Assembly: GCF_000717655.1 (NCBI RefSeq)
Contig: NZ_JNZY01000004.1
Coordinates: 1 to 64,000 of the forward strand
DNA from: Streptomyces katrae
GTDB taxonomy: Bacteria; Actinomycetota; Actinomycetes; Streptomycetales; Streptomycetaceae
Length of the DNA stretch: 64,000 nucleotides
Direction: 5' to 3'
Numbering within the stretch: position 1 is the first letter of the stretch; each line of letters opens with the position of its first letter. Both the position numbers and the translations under genes were made by a program. Shown one piece after another: positions 34,445-43,766 of this stretch. Below the pieces are notes generated by a model. The model was not told the origin of the DNA and ran no database searches. It worked only from the letters and a program-made list of their open reading frames with translations.

Positions 34445-35281
34445 CTACAGCGTGATCCGTTCCTCGCCCGCGTAGATGTTCATGTTCTGCCCGCGCAGGA
34501 AGCCGACCAGGGTCAGACCCGACTCCAGCGCCAGGTCCACCGCCAGCGAGGACGGCGCCGAGACGGCGGCCAGGATCGGGATGCCCGCCATCACCGCCTT
34601 CTGCGCGAGCTCGAAGGAGGCCCGGCCGGACACCAGCAGCACCGCGCCCGCCAGCGGGAGCAGGCCGGCCTGGAAGGCCCGGCCGACGATCTTGTCGACG
34701 GCGTTGTGCCGGCCGACGTCCTCCCGCAGGTCCAGCAGCTCGCCCTGCGGGGAGAACAGCCCGGCCGCGTGGAGGCCGCCGGTGCGGTCGAACACCTTCT
34801 GCGCCGCGCGGAGCCGGTCCGGCAGCTCGCCGAGGAGCTCCGCGGGAATCCGTACGGTGTCTTCGGCCGCGCTCCGCCGGAGCGGGAAGCGGGTCGCCGT
34901 GCGCACCGCGTCGAGGCTGGCCTTTCCGCACAGACCGCAGGAGGAGGTGGTGTAGACGTTCCGTTCGAGCGTGATGTCCGGCACCGGGACCCCGGGTGCG
35001 AGCTGCACGTTGACGACGTTGTAGGTGTTCGTGCCGTCCTCCGCCGCCCCCTCGCAGTAGGTCACGGCCCGTACGTCCGACGCGGAGCCGAGCACTCCCT
35101 CGCTCACCAGGAAGCCCACCGCCAGCGCGAAATCGTCGCCGGGGGTGCGCATCGTGATGGCCAGCGGCTTGCCGCTCAGCCGTATCTCCAGCGGCTCCTC
35201 GGCGACCAGTGTGTCCGGGCGGACCCCGGTCACCCCGTTCCGCACCCGGATGACACGACGGCGCTCGGTGACCCGTCCCAT
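34445..35281 (-). CDS. fdhD: formate dehydrogenase accessory sulfurtransferase FdhD
   Basis: A 278-residue protein that carries sulfur from a cysteine desulfurase to the molybdenum cofactor of formate dehydrogenase. The catalytic cysteine pair is C115-x2-C118 in TTSSCGLCGKASLDAV. The family stretches RTPGDDFALAVGFLVSEGV and GRHNAVDKIVGRAFQ (nucleotide-binding part) are intact. ATG at 35281 fits the family N-terminus (MGRVTERRR); a GTG at 35317 would add 12 residues. Divergent from the KAS III gene. Confidence 0.93.
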   Translation of the reverse strand: MGRVTERRRVIRVRNGVTGVRPDTLVAEEPLEIRLSGKPLAITMRTPGDDFALAVGFLVSEGVLGSASDVRAVTYCEGAAEDGTNTYNVVNVQLAPGVPVPDITLERNVYTTSSCGLCGKASLDAVRTATRFPLRRSAAEDTVRIPAELLGELPDRLRAAQKVFDRTGGLHAAGLFSPQGELLDLREDVGRHNAVDKIVGRAFQAGLLPLAGAVLLVSGRASFELAQKAVMAGIPILAAVSAPSSLAVDLALESGLTLVGFLRGQNMNIYAGEERITL

Positions 35282-35499
35282 GGTGATCAGCCCGCCCGTT
35301 CTGTCCTCGTCGCGCACCTCGTCGTGCAGCTGACGAGCCCATTCTCCCGGATCGCCGTTCTGCGGCGCTCCCGGCAGGAAGATCCTCCGGAATCTCCAAA
35401 TTCAGGGCAGGTAATCCTGTTGGGTCACGTGCACATGTACCCACCAGTAGCAGGTCAAGCTGGGTGATCCTGACTTCCGACGTAGGGGGGACCCCGCCC

Positions 35500-36441
35500 A
35501 TGACCGGTTCACGCGTGGTGGCGCTAGGGCACTACCAGCCCGCGAAAGTGATCACCAACGAGGACCTCGCGGCGATGGTCGACACCAACGACGAGTGGAT
35601 CCGCTCCCGGGTCGGCATCAAGACCCGGCACATGGCGGGCCCCGACGAACCGGTCGACGAGCTGGCCTTCCAGGCCGCGGGCAAGGCCCTCGCCGGCGCC
35701 GGTCTGTCCCCCGACGAGATCGACCTCGTCCTGGTGGCCACCTCCACCGCGATCGACCGTTCGCCCAACATGGCCGCCCGCGTCGCCGCCAAGCTCGGCA
35801 TGGGCGGCAGCCCGGCCGTCATGGACCTCAACGTGGTCTGTTCGGGGTTCACGCACGCCCTGGCCACCGCCGACCACGCGATCCGGGCCGGTTCGGCCAC
35901 CCGGGCCCTGGTCATCGGCGCCGACAAGATGACCGAGATCACCGACTGGAGCGACCGCACCACCTGCGTGCTGACCGGCGACGGCGCGGGCGCGGCCGTG
36001 GTCGAGGCCTGCGAGGAGCCCGGCATCGGCCCGGTCCTGTGGGGTTCGGTCCCGGAGATGGGCCACGCGGTGCGCATCGAGGGCTCGCCGCCGGTGTTCG
36101 CCCAGGAGGGCCAGTCCGTCTACCGCTGGACCACCAGCTCGCTCCCGCCGCTGGCCCGCAAGGTGTGCGAGAAGGCCGGGGTGGCCCCCGAGGAGCTGGC
36201 CGCCGTCGTCCTGCACCAGGCGAACCTGCGGATCATCGAGCCGCTCGCCGCGAAGATCGGCGCCGTCAACGCGGTCGTCGCCCGCGATGTCGTGGACTCC
36301 GGCAACACCTCGGCCGCCAGCATCCCGATGGCCCTCTCGAAGCTGGTCCAGCGCGGCGAGATCCCCACGGGCGCCCCGGTCCTCCTCTTCGGCTTCGGCG
36401 GCAACCTCTCGTACGCGGGCCAGGTCATCCGCTGCCCGTAG
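35500..36441 (+). CDS. fabH: beta-ketoacyl-ACP synthase III
   Basis: A 313-residue thiolase-fold condensing enzyme that joins acyl-CoA to malonyl-ACP. Catalytic triad visible as C114 (LNVVCSGFTHA), H239 (VVLHQANLRI) and N269 (SGNTSAASIP). GFGGNLSYAGQVI at the end is also typical. It stands alone, without fabD, acpP or fabF, so it is probably a paralogue of the housekeeping FabH, serving starter-unit supply. ATG at 35500 after GGGGGG is preferred over an upstream start. Its 3' end overlaps the convergent ltrA by 17 bases. Confidence 0.9.
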   Translation: MTGSRVVALGHYQPAKVITNEDLAAMVDTNDEWIRSRVGIKTRHMAGPDEPVDELAFQAAGKALAGAGLSPDEIDLVLVATSTAIDRSPNMAARVAAKLGMGGSPAVMDLNVVCSGFTHALATADHAIRAGSATRALVIGADKMTEITDWSDRTTCVLTGDGAGAAVVEACEEPGIGPVLWGSVPEMGHAVRIEGSPPVFAQEGQSVYRWTTSSLPPLARKVCEKAGVAPEELAAVVLHQANLRIIEPLAAKIGAVNAVVARDVVDSGNTSAASIPMALSKLVQRGEIPTGAPVLLFGFGGNLSYAGQVIRCP

Positions 36442-37603
36442 GCCGTCCGGCCGCCGCCGGGCAGCCCGGGGTCCAGCGGACCTCGGCTCCCAGCGCTGCC
36501 AGGAGTACGACGACCAGGGCGAGCAGCTGCCAGAGCCCGGCGGTGGCCGTGCCGACCGGGACGGTGGCCAGGACGAGCACCAGCGCCGCCGCCCGGAACC
36601 GGGCCGGGCCGATCCCGAGCACGGCCCGGAAGGCCAGGTCCCCGGCCAGGTAGAGGGCGATCCCGCCGGCCAGGGCGAGCGCCGGGCCGGTGTGCAGGTG
36701 CTCGCCCAGGTGCCCGATGGTCTTTTTGACGCCGGCCGCGAAGGCGGCGACCCCGAGCAGCATGGGCAGGAAGGCGTAGTAGTACGCGAGCATCGCCAGC
36801 TTGAAGCGCTTCTCCGGGGCCGTCTCGGCGAAGACCTCCTCGGCCCGGCCCTCGTCACGGACGAAGTACATCCACCACAGCGCCGACGCGACGGCGAGCG
36901 CGAGGAAGGCACCCCCGGCGATGCCCACGGACAGGGGCAGCGAGCCGGTCCCGATGCCGATCGCGATCACGGACTCCCCGAAGACGATGATCAGCAGCAG
37001 CCCGTGCCGCTCCACGAGGTGCTCCGCGCTCATGCCGCCCAGCTGGTCGCTGACCGTCGTCACGGCGGGCGCGGCCTCGGCGGGCTCCGCCCCGCTCGCC
37101 GCCACCCTCTGCACGAGCTGCGGCACGGCGAACTGGATCAGCAGGGCGAGCACCCACAGACCCCAGGCGGGCGGCCCGTCGAAGAACCCGGCGGTCAGCA
37201 CCGACAGCGCACACAGCAGGTTCGGCAACGCGAACCAGAGCACGCCGGAGCCGTGGGCCTGCGTGTACAGGGCGCTGTGCACGAGGACGACGAACACGTA
37301 CCCCAGGCCGAACGCGACCCCGCCGGCCCCGAACGCGGTCGGCACCGCCAGCGCGCACACCAGGAACGCCCCCATGGCCAGCATCAGCAGGACCTTGCGC
37401 ACGGTGCGGTCGGGCGGCACCTGGTTGGTCAGGTGCGCGTAGCCCCCGTACATCCAGAACAGCACGGTGAAGATCACCAGCACCTGGCCGGCGCCCCGGA
37501 AGCTGATGTCGTCCGCCAGCAGCACCGTCAGCTGGGTGATGGTGAAGACGAAGACCAGATCGAAGAAGAGCTCCAACGTGCTGACGCGGTGCGGTGTTTC
37601 CAT
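36425..37603 (-). CDS. low temperature requirement protein A (LtrA) family membrane protein
   Basis: A 392-residue membrane protein with about eleven helices. The N-terminal STLELFFDLVFVFTITQLT is the LtrA signature, and ERHGLLLIIVFGESVIAIG matches its second conserved block. The family name comes from a Listeria cold-growth phenotype; the biochemical role is unknown. Convergent and overlapping with the KAS III gene by 17 bases. Confidence 0.9.
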   Translation of the reverse strand: METPHRVSTLELFFDLVFVFTITQLTVLLADDISFRGAGQVLVIFTVLFWMYGGYAHLTNQVPPDRTVRKVLLMLAMGAFLVCALAVPTAFGAGGVAFGLGYVFVVLVHSALYTQAHGSGVLWFALPNLLCALSVLTAGFFDGPPAWGLWVLALLIQFAVPQLVQRVAASGAEPAEAAPAVTTVSDQLGGMSAEHLVERHGLLLIIVFGESVIAIGIGTGSLPLSVGIAGGAFLALAVASALWWMYFVRDEGRAEEVFAETAPEKRFKLAMLAYYYAFLPMLLGVAAFAAGVKKTIGHLGEHLHTGPALALAGGIALYLAGDLAFRAVLGIGPARFRAAALVLVLATVPVGTATAGLWQLLALVVVLLAALGAEVRWTPGCPAAAGRPTGSG

Positions 37604-37812
37604 GCGTGACCCCCCTGGATGCAGACGTGCGGCGCTCATCCGACCGCCTCGGTACCCGTGGTGTCCAGCCTGTATCGGCATCCGGGCGCGCCGGGGCCCG
37701 TACGACCTGAGATGTACGCGGATCCCGCCCGGTGGAGGGACGCGCCGGCCCGGGGCCGGGCCGGAGGATGAAGGCACGCACGCCATCCGCCGCCGAGGGA
37801 AGCGAACGCCGC

Positions 37813-38274
37813 ATGATCCGCAGGTCCGTCGTCCTGACCACCGCCGCAGTCGTCTCGGCCGTGGGGCTCGCGACCGTGGTCGCCCTCCCGGCCGCGGCCG
37901 ACTGGTACGGGAACCGCCACCAGGAGACGGGCACGTACGCGACGGGCACCGAGGCGAAGACGGCACGGGCCTCGGTCCCGCGCTGGCTGCCGGACGACGC
38001 GACGTCGGTGCAGTACGCGATGAAGACGACGGGCGGCGACCGCCTGCTGACGGCGGCCCTGCCGGACGACCGGCTCCCGACCGCGTGCACGACGGAGCCG
38101 CGGCCGCACGCGCAGGAGGTCCCGCTCGCGCAGGACTGGTTCCCGAAGGACGCCCGGGGGAAGGCCACCGCGCGCTGCGGTCTGTACTACGCCTACATGG
38201 ACGGCACCACCCTCTACGCGTGGCAGCACAACGACGACTGGCTGAGGGCCGAGGGCACCGCGGCGGCCCGCTGA
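37813..38274 (+). CDS. small secreted protein of unknown function
   Basis: A 153-residue protein with a signal peptide (MIRRSVVLTTAAVVSAVGLA, with ALPAAADW at the cleavage region). The mature ~120 residues contain two cysteines (TACTTEP and ARCGLYY) that could pair. No known domain recognised. ATG at 37813 opens a standard signal peptide; the in-frame ATG at 37768 would add a basic leader. Confidence 0.65.
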   Translation: MIRRSVVLTTAAVVSAVGLATVVALPAAADWYGNRHQETGTYATGTEAKTARASVPRWLPDDATSVQYAMKTTGGDRLLTAALPDDRLPTACTTEPRPHAQEVPLAQDWFPKDARGKATARCGLYYAYMDGTTLYAWQHNDDWLRAEGTAAAR

Positions 38275-38418
38275 CCCGCGAGACGCGGAGTCTCGCCACC
38301 CCCTCGGCGACATGCGTGCAGGTCAGCGAGCGGCCCGGGCCCGAATACCTGGTCGGAAGCACCCCGATCCTTTGCTATTGTTGTCCTTGTCGCCGCGGGA
38401 AACCGGGGCCGACCACCG

Positions 38419-38503
38419 GTCCGGGTGGCGGAATGGCAGACGCGCTAGCTTGAGGTGCTAGTGCCCTTTATCGGGCGTGGGGGTTCAAGTCCCCCCTCGG
38501 ACA
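38419..38503 (+). tRNA. tRNA-Leu (anticodon GAG)
   Basis: An 85-nt class II tRNA. The acceptor arms GTCCGGG and CTCGGAC pair, with one G-T pair. The anticodon stem CTAGC/GCTAG holds the loop TTGAGGT with anticodon GAG, reading CUC, the main Leu codon in high-GC genomes. A long variable arm (TGCCC...GGGCG) and T-arm GGGGG-TTCAAGT-CCCCC follow. The 3' CCA is not encoded. Confidence 0.97.
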
Positions 38504-38512
38504 CAGAGCAAG

Positions 38513-38537
38513 AACCCCACTTCGGTGGGGTTTTTTT
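38513..38537 (+). terminator. rho-independent terminator of tRNA-Leu
   Basis: Stem AACCCCAC / GTGGGGTT closed by a TTCG tetraloop and followed by a run of T, ten bases after the tRNA. Confidence 0.95.
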
Positions 38538-38638
38538 GCGTTGGGGGTGCGGTGGCTCCACGTTGTGCGGCTCGGGCGGCGGGGGCGGATCCGGTGGTGC
38601 GGCATCATGGGGCGCCACGGGGTCGGAGGGGAAGCAAC

Positions 38639-40306
38639 GTGTCGCACGACGGACCGGACAGCAGCATCGTGATCGCCGGGCGGTACCGCCTGGAGAAGCG
38701 GTTGGGCAGAGGCGGCATGGGGACCGTCTGGCGGGCCTCCGACGAGCTCCTCGGGCGTCCCGTCGCCGTCAAGGAGCTCCACGTCGACGGGGGCGCGGAC
38801 GCCAGGGCCGCCCTGCGGGAGGCCCGGACCGTCGCGCAGGTCAGGCATCCGCACGTCGTCGTCGTGCACGACGTCGTGGAGCACGAGGGGCGCCCCCACA
38901 TCGTCATGGAGCTCGTCGACGGCGGTTCGCTGGCCGACCGGCTCGGCACCGAAGGGCCGCTGGACCCCGCCGAGACCGCGCGGACCGGCCTGGCCCTGCT
39001 CGGCGCCCTGACCGCGGCGCACGCGCGCGGGGTGCTCCACCGGGACGTCAAGCCTGCCAACGTCCTCATGGAGGCCGGGACCGGGCGGGTGGTGCTCACC
39101 GACTTCGGCATCGCACGGCTCGCCGGGTCCACCACCATCAGCGAGACCGGCGCGTTCGTCGGCTCGCCCGAGTACACCTCGCCCGAGCGCATGCAGGGAG
39201 CCGCCGCGGGACCCGAGTCCGACCTGTGGTCGCTCGGCGTCCTGTTGTGCGCGGCGCTGACCGGTCGGTCGCCCTTCCACCGCGATTCGCTCGGCGGGGT
39301 CCTGCACGCCGTCGTGTACGACGAGATCCGGCCGCCGGCGCAGGCGGGGCCGCTGGTTCCGGTCATCCGCGGTCTGCTGGAACGCCTCCCGGAGCGGCGG
39401 ATGGGGGCGGCGGAGGCCGAGCGGCTGCTGTCGGCGTACGTGAGCACGGGCAAGGTCCCCGTCGTCGCCGACCGGGTACCGGCACCGGGTCCGGTGACCG
39501 AGCCGCCGACCGGGCGCGCACCCGGCGGGGGCGGCGCGGTCGGCTACTCGCCGACCGAGCACGTCCCGCAGCCGGCCGCCCCGGCCCGGCGGGCCCGGCC
39601 CGCTCTCCGGGCGGCGCTGATCGCCGCGCTGTTCGCCGTGGCGGTCGCCGGCGCCGTGGCCGTCACCTCGCAGCTCGGCGGACGGTCGGCGGACGGCGCA
39701 CGGGAGGCGGCGCCCGCCGCCACCGCCTCGGGATGGAGCCGGGCCTCCGCGGGCGCCGCCGGCGCCAAGCCCGCGCAGACCCTCTCGCCGACGGCGGCCC
39801 CCGCCCGTACCGCGCCCCCGTCGGTGCCTGCGGACGCCAAGCCCGCGCCCGCCGGGTACCGGTCGGTGTCCGACCCTGCGGGCTTCGGCCTCGCCGTGCC
39901 CGAGGGCTTCCAGCGCTCCACCGACGCCGAGCGGGTCTTCTACGTGTCGCCGGACGGGGCCTTCCGGATCGGCGTCAAGGTGAAACCGGCGGTGTCCGAG
40001 GGGCCGGTCGCCGTCATGCGGCTCTCCCACGCGAGCGGCCCGGCCACCAACCCCGGCTACCGCGACGGCACGGTCGTCCCGACCACCCACAACGGACTGC
40101 CCGCCGCGCTCTGGGAGTTCACCTGGAACGGGTTCACCGCTGCCGAAGGCGCCCGGCACACCTTCGACGTCTGCTGGGACGAGAACGGGCGCATGTACGA
40201 CGTGTGGGTGTCCGCGCCCGTCGGCCGGCTCGCAGAAGCGCGGAGCCACTTCGACGCGACGCTGGACTCCTTCGTCCCGGGCGGGCCGGCAGCCGAGAAC
40301 CGCTGA
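38639..40306 (+). CDS. Hanks-type Ser/Thr protein kinase with extracytoplasmic C-terminal domain
   Basis: A 555-residue kinase. Catalytic domain residues ~13-275: glycine loop GRGGMGTV, ATP-binding K45 (VAVKEL), catalytic D136 in HRDVKPAN, DFG at 155-157, and SPEYTSPE in the activation segment. A Pro/Gly-rich linker leads to one membrane helix at about 320-340 (ALIAALFAVAVAGAVAV). The outer ~200 residues have an Ala/Pro-rich stretch, then a compact domain (DPAGFGLAVPEGFQRS, ALWEFTWNGF) found in Streptomyces membrane kinases. GTG start after GGAGGGG. Confidence 0.92.
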   Translation: MSHDGPDSSIVIAGRYRLEKRLGRGGMGTVWRASDELLGRPVAVKELHVDGGADARAALREARTVAQVRHPHVVVVHDVVEHEGRPHIVMELVDGGSLADRLGTEGPLDPAETARTGLALLGALTAAHARGVLHRDVKPANVLMEAGTGRVVLTDFGIARLAGSTTISETGAFVGSPEYTSPERMQGAAAGPESDLWSLGVLLCAALTGRSPFHRDSLGGVLHAVVYDEIRPPAQAGPLVPVIRGLLERLPERRMGAAEAERLLSAYVSTGKVPVVADRVPAPGPVTEPPTGRAPGGGGAVGYSPTEHVPQPAAPARRARPALRAALIAALFAVAVAGAVAVTSQLGGRSADGAREAAPAATASGWSRASAGAAGAKPAQTLSPTAAPARTAPPSVPADAKPAPAGYRSVSDPAGFGLAVPEGFQRSTDAERVFYVSPDGAFRIGVKVKPAVSEGPVAVMRLSHASGPATNPGYRDGTVVPTTHNGLPAALWEFTWNGFTAAEGARHTFDVCWDENGRMYDVWVSAPVGRLAEARSHFDATLDSFVPGGPAAENR

Positions 40307-40455
40307 GGACCGCCCCGCTGCCTCCTGTCCGCCGCCTCCCGTCCGGCCCTCTCCCGTCCGGCGCACGATCGGCGGGGCGCTGCGCGTTTCCGGGCCGTCG
40401 CCGCGGGGAGTGTCTCCCCGGACGCCCCTTCCGCACCTCCGGCCGGCCCGTCCCC

Positions 40456-40471
40456 ACCTCCCTGGGGAGGT
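40456..40471 (+). terminator. short hairpin downstream of the kinase gene
   Basis: ACCTCCC-TG-GGGAGGT, about 150 bp after the kinase stop and 80 bp before the acyl-CoA synthetase start; weak terminator or leader structure. Confidence 0.35.
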
Positions 40472-40551
40472 CTTGTGGAGGTCTTCACACGGTGATCAAC
40501 CGTGGGGAGGCGTGGGGTAGCGTCGCCGCGCTGCGCGGAGAGGAGCGGGGC

Positions 40552-42375
40552 ATGCGCGAGATCACCGTCCCACCAGTCGTTGTTGCGGCGCCCGTCGGCG
40601 GGCTCGCCGACGCCGTCTTCCGGCACGCCCTTGAGGATCCCGGCCGGGTGGTACTCGGGCGCAAGAGCGACGGGGTCTGGCGGGACGTGACGTCCGCGGA
40701 GTTCGCCGCCGAGGTGCTCGCGCTGGCGAAGGGGTTGCTGGCCCAGGGGGTCCGGTTCGGGGAGCGGGTCGCCGTCATGTCCCGGACCCGGTACGAGTGG
40801 ACCCTGTTCGACTTCGCCCTGTGGGCGATCGGCGCCCAGCCGGTCCCCGTCTATCCGACCTCCTCCGTCGAGCAGGTGCACTGGATCCTGCAGGACTCCG
40901 ACTGCACCGCCTGCGTCGTCGAGGACGAGGACCAGGCCATGACGGTCGGGTCCGTCATCGAGCGGCTCCCGCACCTGCGGCGGCTGTGGCAGCTCGACGC
41001 CGGGGCCGTCGAGGCGCTCGTCGCGGACGGCCGCGGGGTCGCCGAGGACCTGGTGCACCGGCACCGCGCCGCGGTCACGCCCGATGCCGTCGCCACGGTG
41101 ATCTACACCTCGGGGACCACGGGGCGCCCCAAGGGCTGTGTGCTCACCCACGGCAATTTCATGTACGAGGCCGACACGATGGTGGCCCGCTGGGAGTCGG
41201 TCTTCCGGGCCGGGCCGGGTGAGCAGCCCTCCACGCTGCTGTTCCTGCCGCTCGCCCACGTCTTCGGGCGGATGGTGGAGGTGGCGGCCGTCCGGGCGCG
41301 GGTGAAGCTCGGGCACCAGCCGGTGCTGGCGGCGGCCGAGTTGCTGCCGGACCTCGCCGCGTTCCGGCCGACGTTCGTGCTGGGGGTGCCGTACGTCTTC
41401 GAGAAGGTCTTCGCGGCGGCCCGCCGCAAGGCGGAGGCGGAGGGGCGTACGGGCCCCTTCGACCGGGCGGTCGAGGCGGCCGTACGGTACGCGGAGGCGC
41501 GCGAGCAGAAGGCGTTCGGCACGGGGCCGGGTCCCTCGGCGGCGCTGCGCATGGAGCACCAGCTCTTCGAGAAGCTGGTGTACGGGAAGGTCCGCGAGGC
41601 GATGGGCGGCCGCGTGCGGCACGCCATGTCGGGCGGGTCGGCGATGTCGCGACGGCTCGGGCTGTTCTTCGACGGGGCCGGGATCACGGTGTTCGAGGGC
41701 TACGGGCTGACCGAGTCCTGTGCGGCGGCGACCGCGAACCCCCCGGGCGCGACCAAGTACGGCACGGTGGGCCGGCCGATCCCGGGCAGCACGGTGCACA
41801 TCGCCGACGACGGGGAGGTCTGGCTGCACGGCGGCCACATCTTCAGCGGGTACCTCAATGACCCGCGCTCGACGGAGGAGGTGCTCCGCGGCGGCTGGCT
41901 GGCCACGGGCGACCTGGGGCGGCTGGACGAGGACGGGTACCTCACCATCACCGGGCGCAAGAAGGAGATCCTGGTGACCTCCAACGGCAAGAGCGTCTCG
42001 CCGACCGCGCTCGAGGAGCGGGTGCGTTCGCATCCGCTGGTCGCGCAGTGCGTGCTGGTGGGCAACGACCGGCCGTACGTGGCCGCCCTGCTCACGCTGG
42101 ACATGGAGGGGATCGCGCACTGGCTGTCGATGCGCGGCCGCCCGCAGATGCCCGCGGCGCAGCTGGTCCACGACCCGGATCTGACGGCGGAGGTCAGGCG
42201 GGCGGTGGTGGCCGCGAACACGCTGGTCTCGCAGGCCGAGGCGATCCGCACCTTCCGGGTGCTGGCGGAGCAGTTCACGGAGGAACAGGGTCTGCTGACG
42301 CCCTCGTTGAAGCTGAAGCGGCGGGCGATCGAGAAGGCGTACGCGATGGAGGTGGCGGCCCTCTACCAGCCCTGA
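40552..42375 (+). CDS. long-chain fatty acyl-CoA synthetase (AMP-forming)
   Basis: A 607-residue adenylate-forming enzyme that activates fatty acids with ATP and CoA. Visible motifs: the P-loop-like VIYTSGTTGRPKGCVLTH, FEGYGLTESCAA (A5), the hinge region TGDLGRLDEDGYLTITGRKK (A7/A8), and the catalytic Lys region near the C-terminus (LTPSLKLKRRAIEKAY). ATG after GGAG. The huge upstream in-frame extension overlaps tRNA-Leu and the kinase gene and is not real. It precedes the ABC importer genes; co-regulation is possible but 112 bp and two dyads separate them. Confidence 0.92.
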   Translation: MREITVPPVVVAAPVGGLADAVFRHALEDPGRVVLGRKSDGVWRDVTSAEFAAEVLALAKGLLAQGVRFGERVAVMSRTRYEWTLFDFALWAIGAQPVPVYPTSSVEQVHWILQDSDCTACVVEDEDQAMTVGSVIERLPHLRRLWQLDAGAVEALVADGRGVAEDLVHRHRAAVTPDAVATVIYTSGTTGRPKGCVLTHGNFMYEADTMVARWESVFRAGPGEQPSTLLFLPLAHVFGRMVEVAAVRARVKLGHQPVLAAAELLPDLAAFRPTFVLGVPYVFEKVFAAARRKAEAEGRTGPFDRAVEAAVRYAEAREQKAFGTGPGPSAALRMEHQLFEKLVYGKVREAMGGRVRHAMSGGSAMSRRLGLFFDGAGITVFEGYGLTESCAAATANPPGATKYGTVGRPIPGSTVHIADDGEVWLHGGHIFSGYLNDPRSTEEVLRGGWLATGDLGRLDEDGYLTITGRKKEILVTSNGKSVSPTALEERVRSHPLVAQCVLVGNDRPYVAALLTLDMEGIAHWLSMRGRPQMPAAQLVHDPDLTAEVRRAVVAANTLVSQAEAIRTFRVLAEQFTEEQGLLTPSLKLKRRAIEKAYAMEVAALYQP

Positions 42376-42395
42376 CGGACCCGGCGGCAGCTGAC

Positions 42396-42441
42396 TGACG
42401 ATGCGTCACTTCACTTCGCCAGCAATATTGACGATCCGTCA
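42396..42441 (+). promoter_or_regulatory. two TGACG-N3-CGTCA dyads upstream of the importer genes
   Basis: TGACG-ATG-CGTCA at 42396-42408 and TGACG-ATC-CGTCA at 42429-42441. Centres are 33 bp apart, about three helical turns, so both lie on the same face of the helix. They sit 47-92 bp before the binding-protein start. This fits a dimeric regulator binding two sites. Confidence 0.75.
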
Positions 42442-42487
42442 GGTCGCCCACAGAATGCGGGGATTCCGACCGGAGGGGATCCCACAC

Positions 42488-43756
42488 ATGTTGCGACCGA
42501 TCCGCACCCTGGCCGCCGCGGCGGCGGCGCTCGCGCTCGTCTCCGCCTGCAACTCCGCCTCCGACAGCAGCTCCCCCGGCAAGCCCGACGCGGGCGCGGC
42601 CGCCAACTTCCGCGGCGTGACCGACCGGTCGATCAAGGTCGGCGGCATCGTCTCCATGACCAGCGCCAGCGGCTACAGCAAGAAGGACACCGACCTCGGG
42701 GCCAGGGCCCGGTACCTGAGGGCCAACGCCGAGGGCGGGATCAACGGGCGCACGATCGAGTACCTGGGCGCGCAGGACGACGGCCAGGACCCCGCCAAGA
42801 ACATGGCCGCCGCCCGCAAGCTCGTCCAGCAGGACAAGGTCTTCGCGATCTCCCCGATGAGCTCGGTCACCTTCTCCGGCGCCGACTTCCTGGAGCAGGA
42901 GAAGGTCCCCACCTTCGGCTGGGGCACCCTGCCCTCCTTCTGCGGTCCCAAGTACATCTACGGGTTCAACGGCTGCCTGGTCCCCTCCCCCGGCGGCACT
43001 CTGAACCAGACCTGGCCCGAGGGCATCGCCCAGATCCTCGGCGGGGCCAAGGGCAAGTCGGTCGCGGTCATCGCCACCGACAGCGACGCCGGAAAGTTCG
43101 GCATCCGCACCTTCCAGCAGGGCTTCACGAGCGCGGGGTTCACGGTCTCCTACGCCAAGGCCTCGGTGCCCGCGACGGCGGTGCCGAGCGACTGGTCGGC
43201 GTACGTGAAGGAGATCCTCGCCGGCAACGACGGCAAGGCGCCCGACGCCGTCGTCTCGGTCATGCAGACGCCCAACAACATCGGCCTGTTCACCGCCCTC
43301 AAGCGCGCCGGGTACCAGGGCGTGCTCTCCGACCCCACCGACTACGACCCCGGGCTGCTCGCCAAGGACGCCACCAAGCAGGCCCTCGACGGGGTGCACG
43401 TCCTGCTCCAGTTCGAGCCCTTCGAGTCGACGAGCCCGGCCATGGCCCGGTTCAAGGCGGACATCAAGGCCGCCTCGGGTGGCCGGGAAGTGCCCCTGAA
43501 CATGCACATGCTGACCGGGTACATGTCGGCGGACCTGTTCGTGTCCATCGCGCAGAAGGCGGGAAAGGACCTCACCGTCACGCACTTCCAGAACGCCGCG
43601 CAGAGCTTCTCCGACACCGGCACCCTCGTCGGCGACCGGGCCGAGCCCAAGGGGCAGAAGGACAGCTTCGGCTGCGGTGCACTGGTCCAGCTGAAGAACG
43701 GGGCGTACGAGGTCTCCGTACCGTTCAAGTGTCACGCGCCGATCCCCTTCAAGTAG
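42488..43756 (+). CDS. branched-chain amino acid-type ABC transporter substrate-binding lipoprotein
   Basis: A 422-residue periplasmic-binding-fold lipoprotein. The signal ends in a lipobox with C21 (ALALVSAC). The LivJ/leucine-binding family features IKVGGIVSMTSASG, ARYLRANAEGGINGR and VFAISPMSS are present. The ligand may be an amino acid, amide or aromatic acid; the family is broad. First gene of an importer operon with the fused permease-ATPase ten bases downstream. Two palindromes lie upstream. Confidence 0.92.
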   Translation: MLRPIRTLAAAAAALALVSACNSASDSSSPGKPDAGAAANFRGVTDRSIKVGGIVSMTSASGYSKKDTDLGARARYLRANAEGGINGRTIEYLGAQDDGQDPAKNMAAARKLVQQDKVFAISPMSSVTFSGADFLEQEKVPTFGWGTLPSFCGPKYIYGFNGCLVPSPGGTLNQTWPEGIAQILGGAKGKSVAVIATDSDAGKFGIRTFQQGFTSAGFTVSYAKASVPATAVPSDWSAYVKEILAGNDGKAPDAVVSVMQTPNNIGLFTALKRAGYQGVLSDPTDYDPGLLAKDATKQALDGVHVLLQFEPFESTSPAMARFKADIKAASGGREVPLNMHMLTGYMSADLFVSIAQKAGKDLTVTHFQNAAQSFSDTGTLVGDRAEPKGQKDSFGCGALVQLKNGAYEVSVPFKCHAPIPFK

Positions 43757-43766
43757 GCGCGGTCCC

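Noticed and set aside
38419..38537. tRNA-Leu as an integration (att) site
   Set aside because: No integrase, no second copy of the tRNA 3' end and no foreign-looking genes follow; a normal terminator comes directly after it.
38455..42375. Single 1306-codon frame reaching from tRNA-Leu through the kinase gene into the acyl-CoA synthetase
   Set aside because: The first ~700 codons overlap tRNA-Leu and the kinase gene in another frame and read as Arg/Ala/Gly-rich shadow sequence; the real start is the ATG at 40552.
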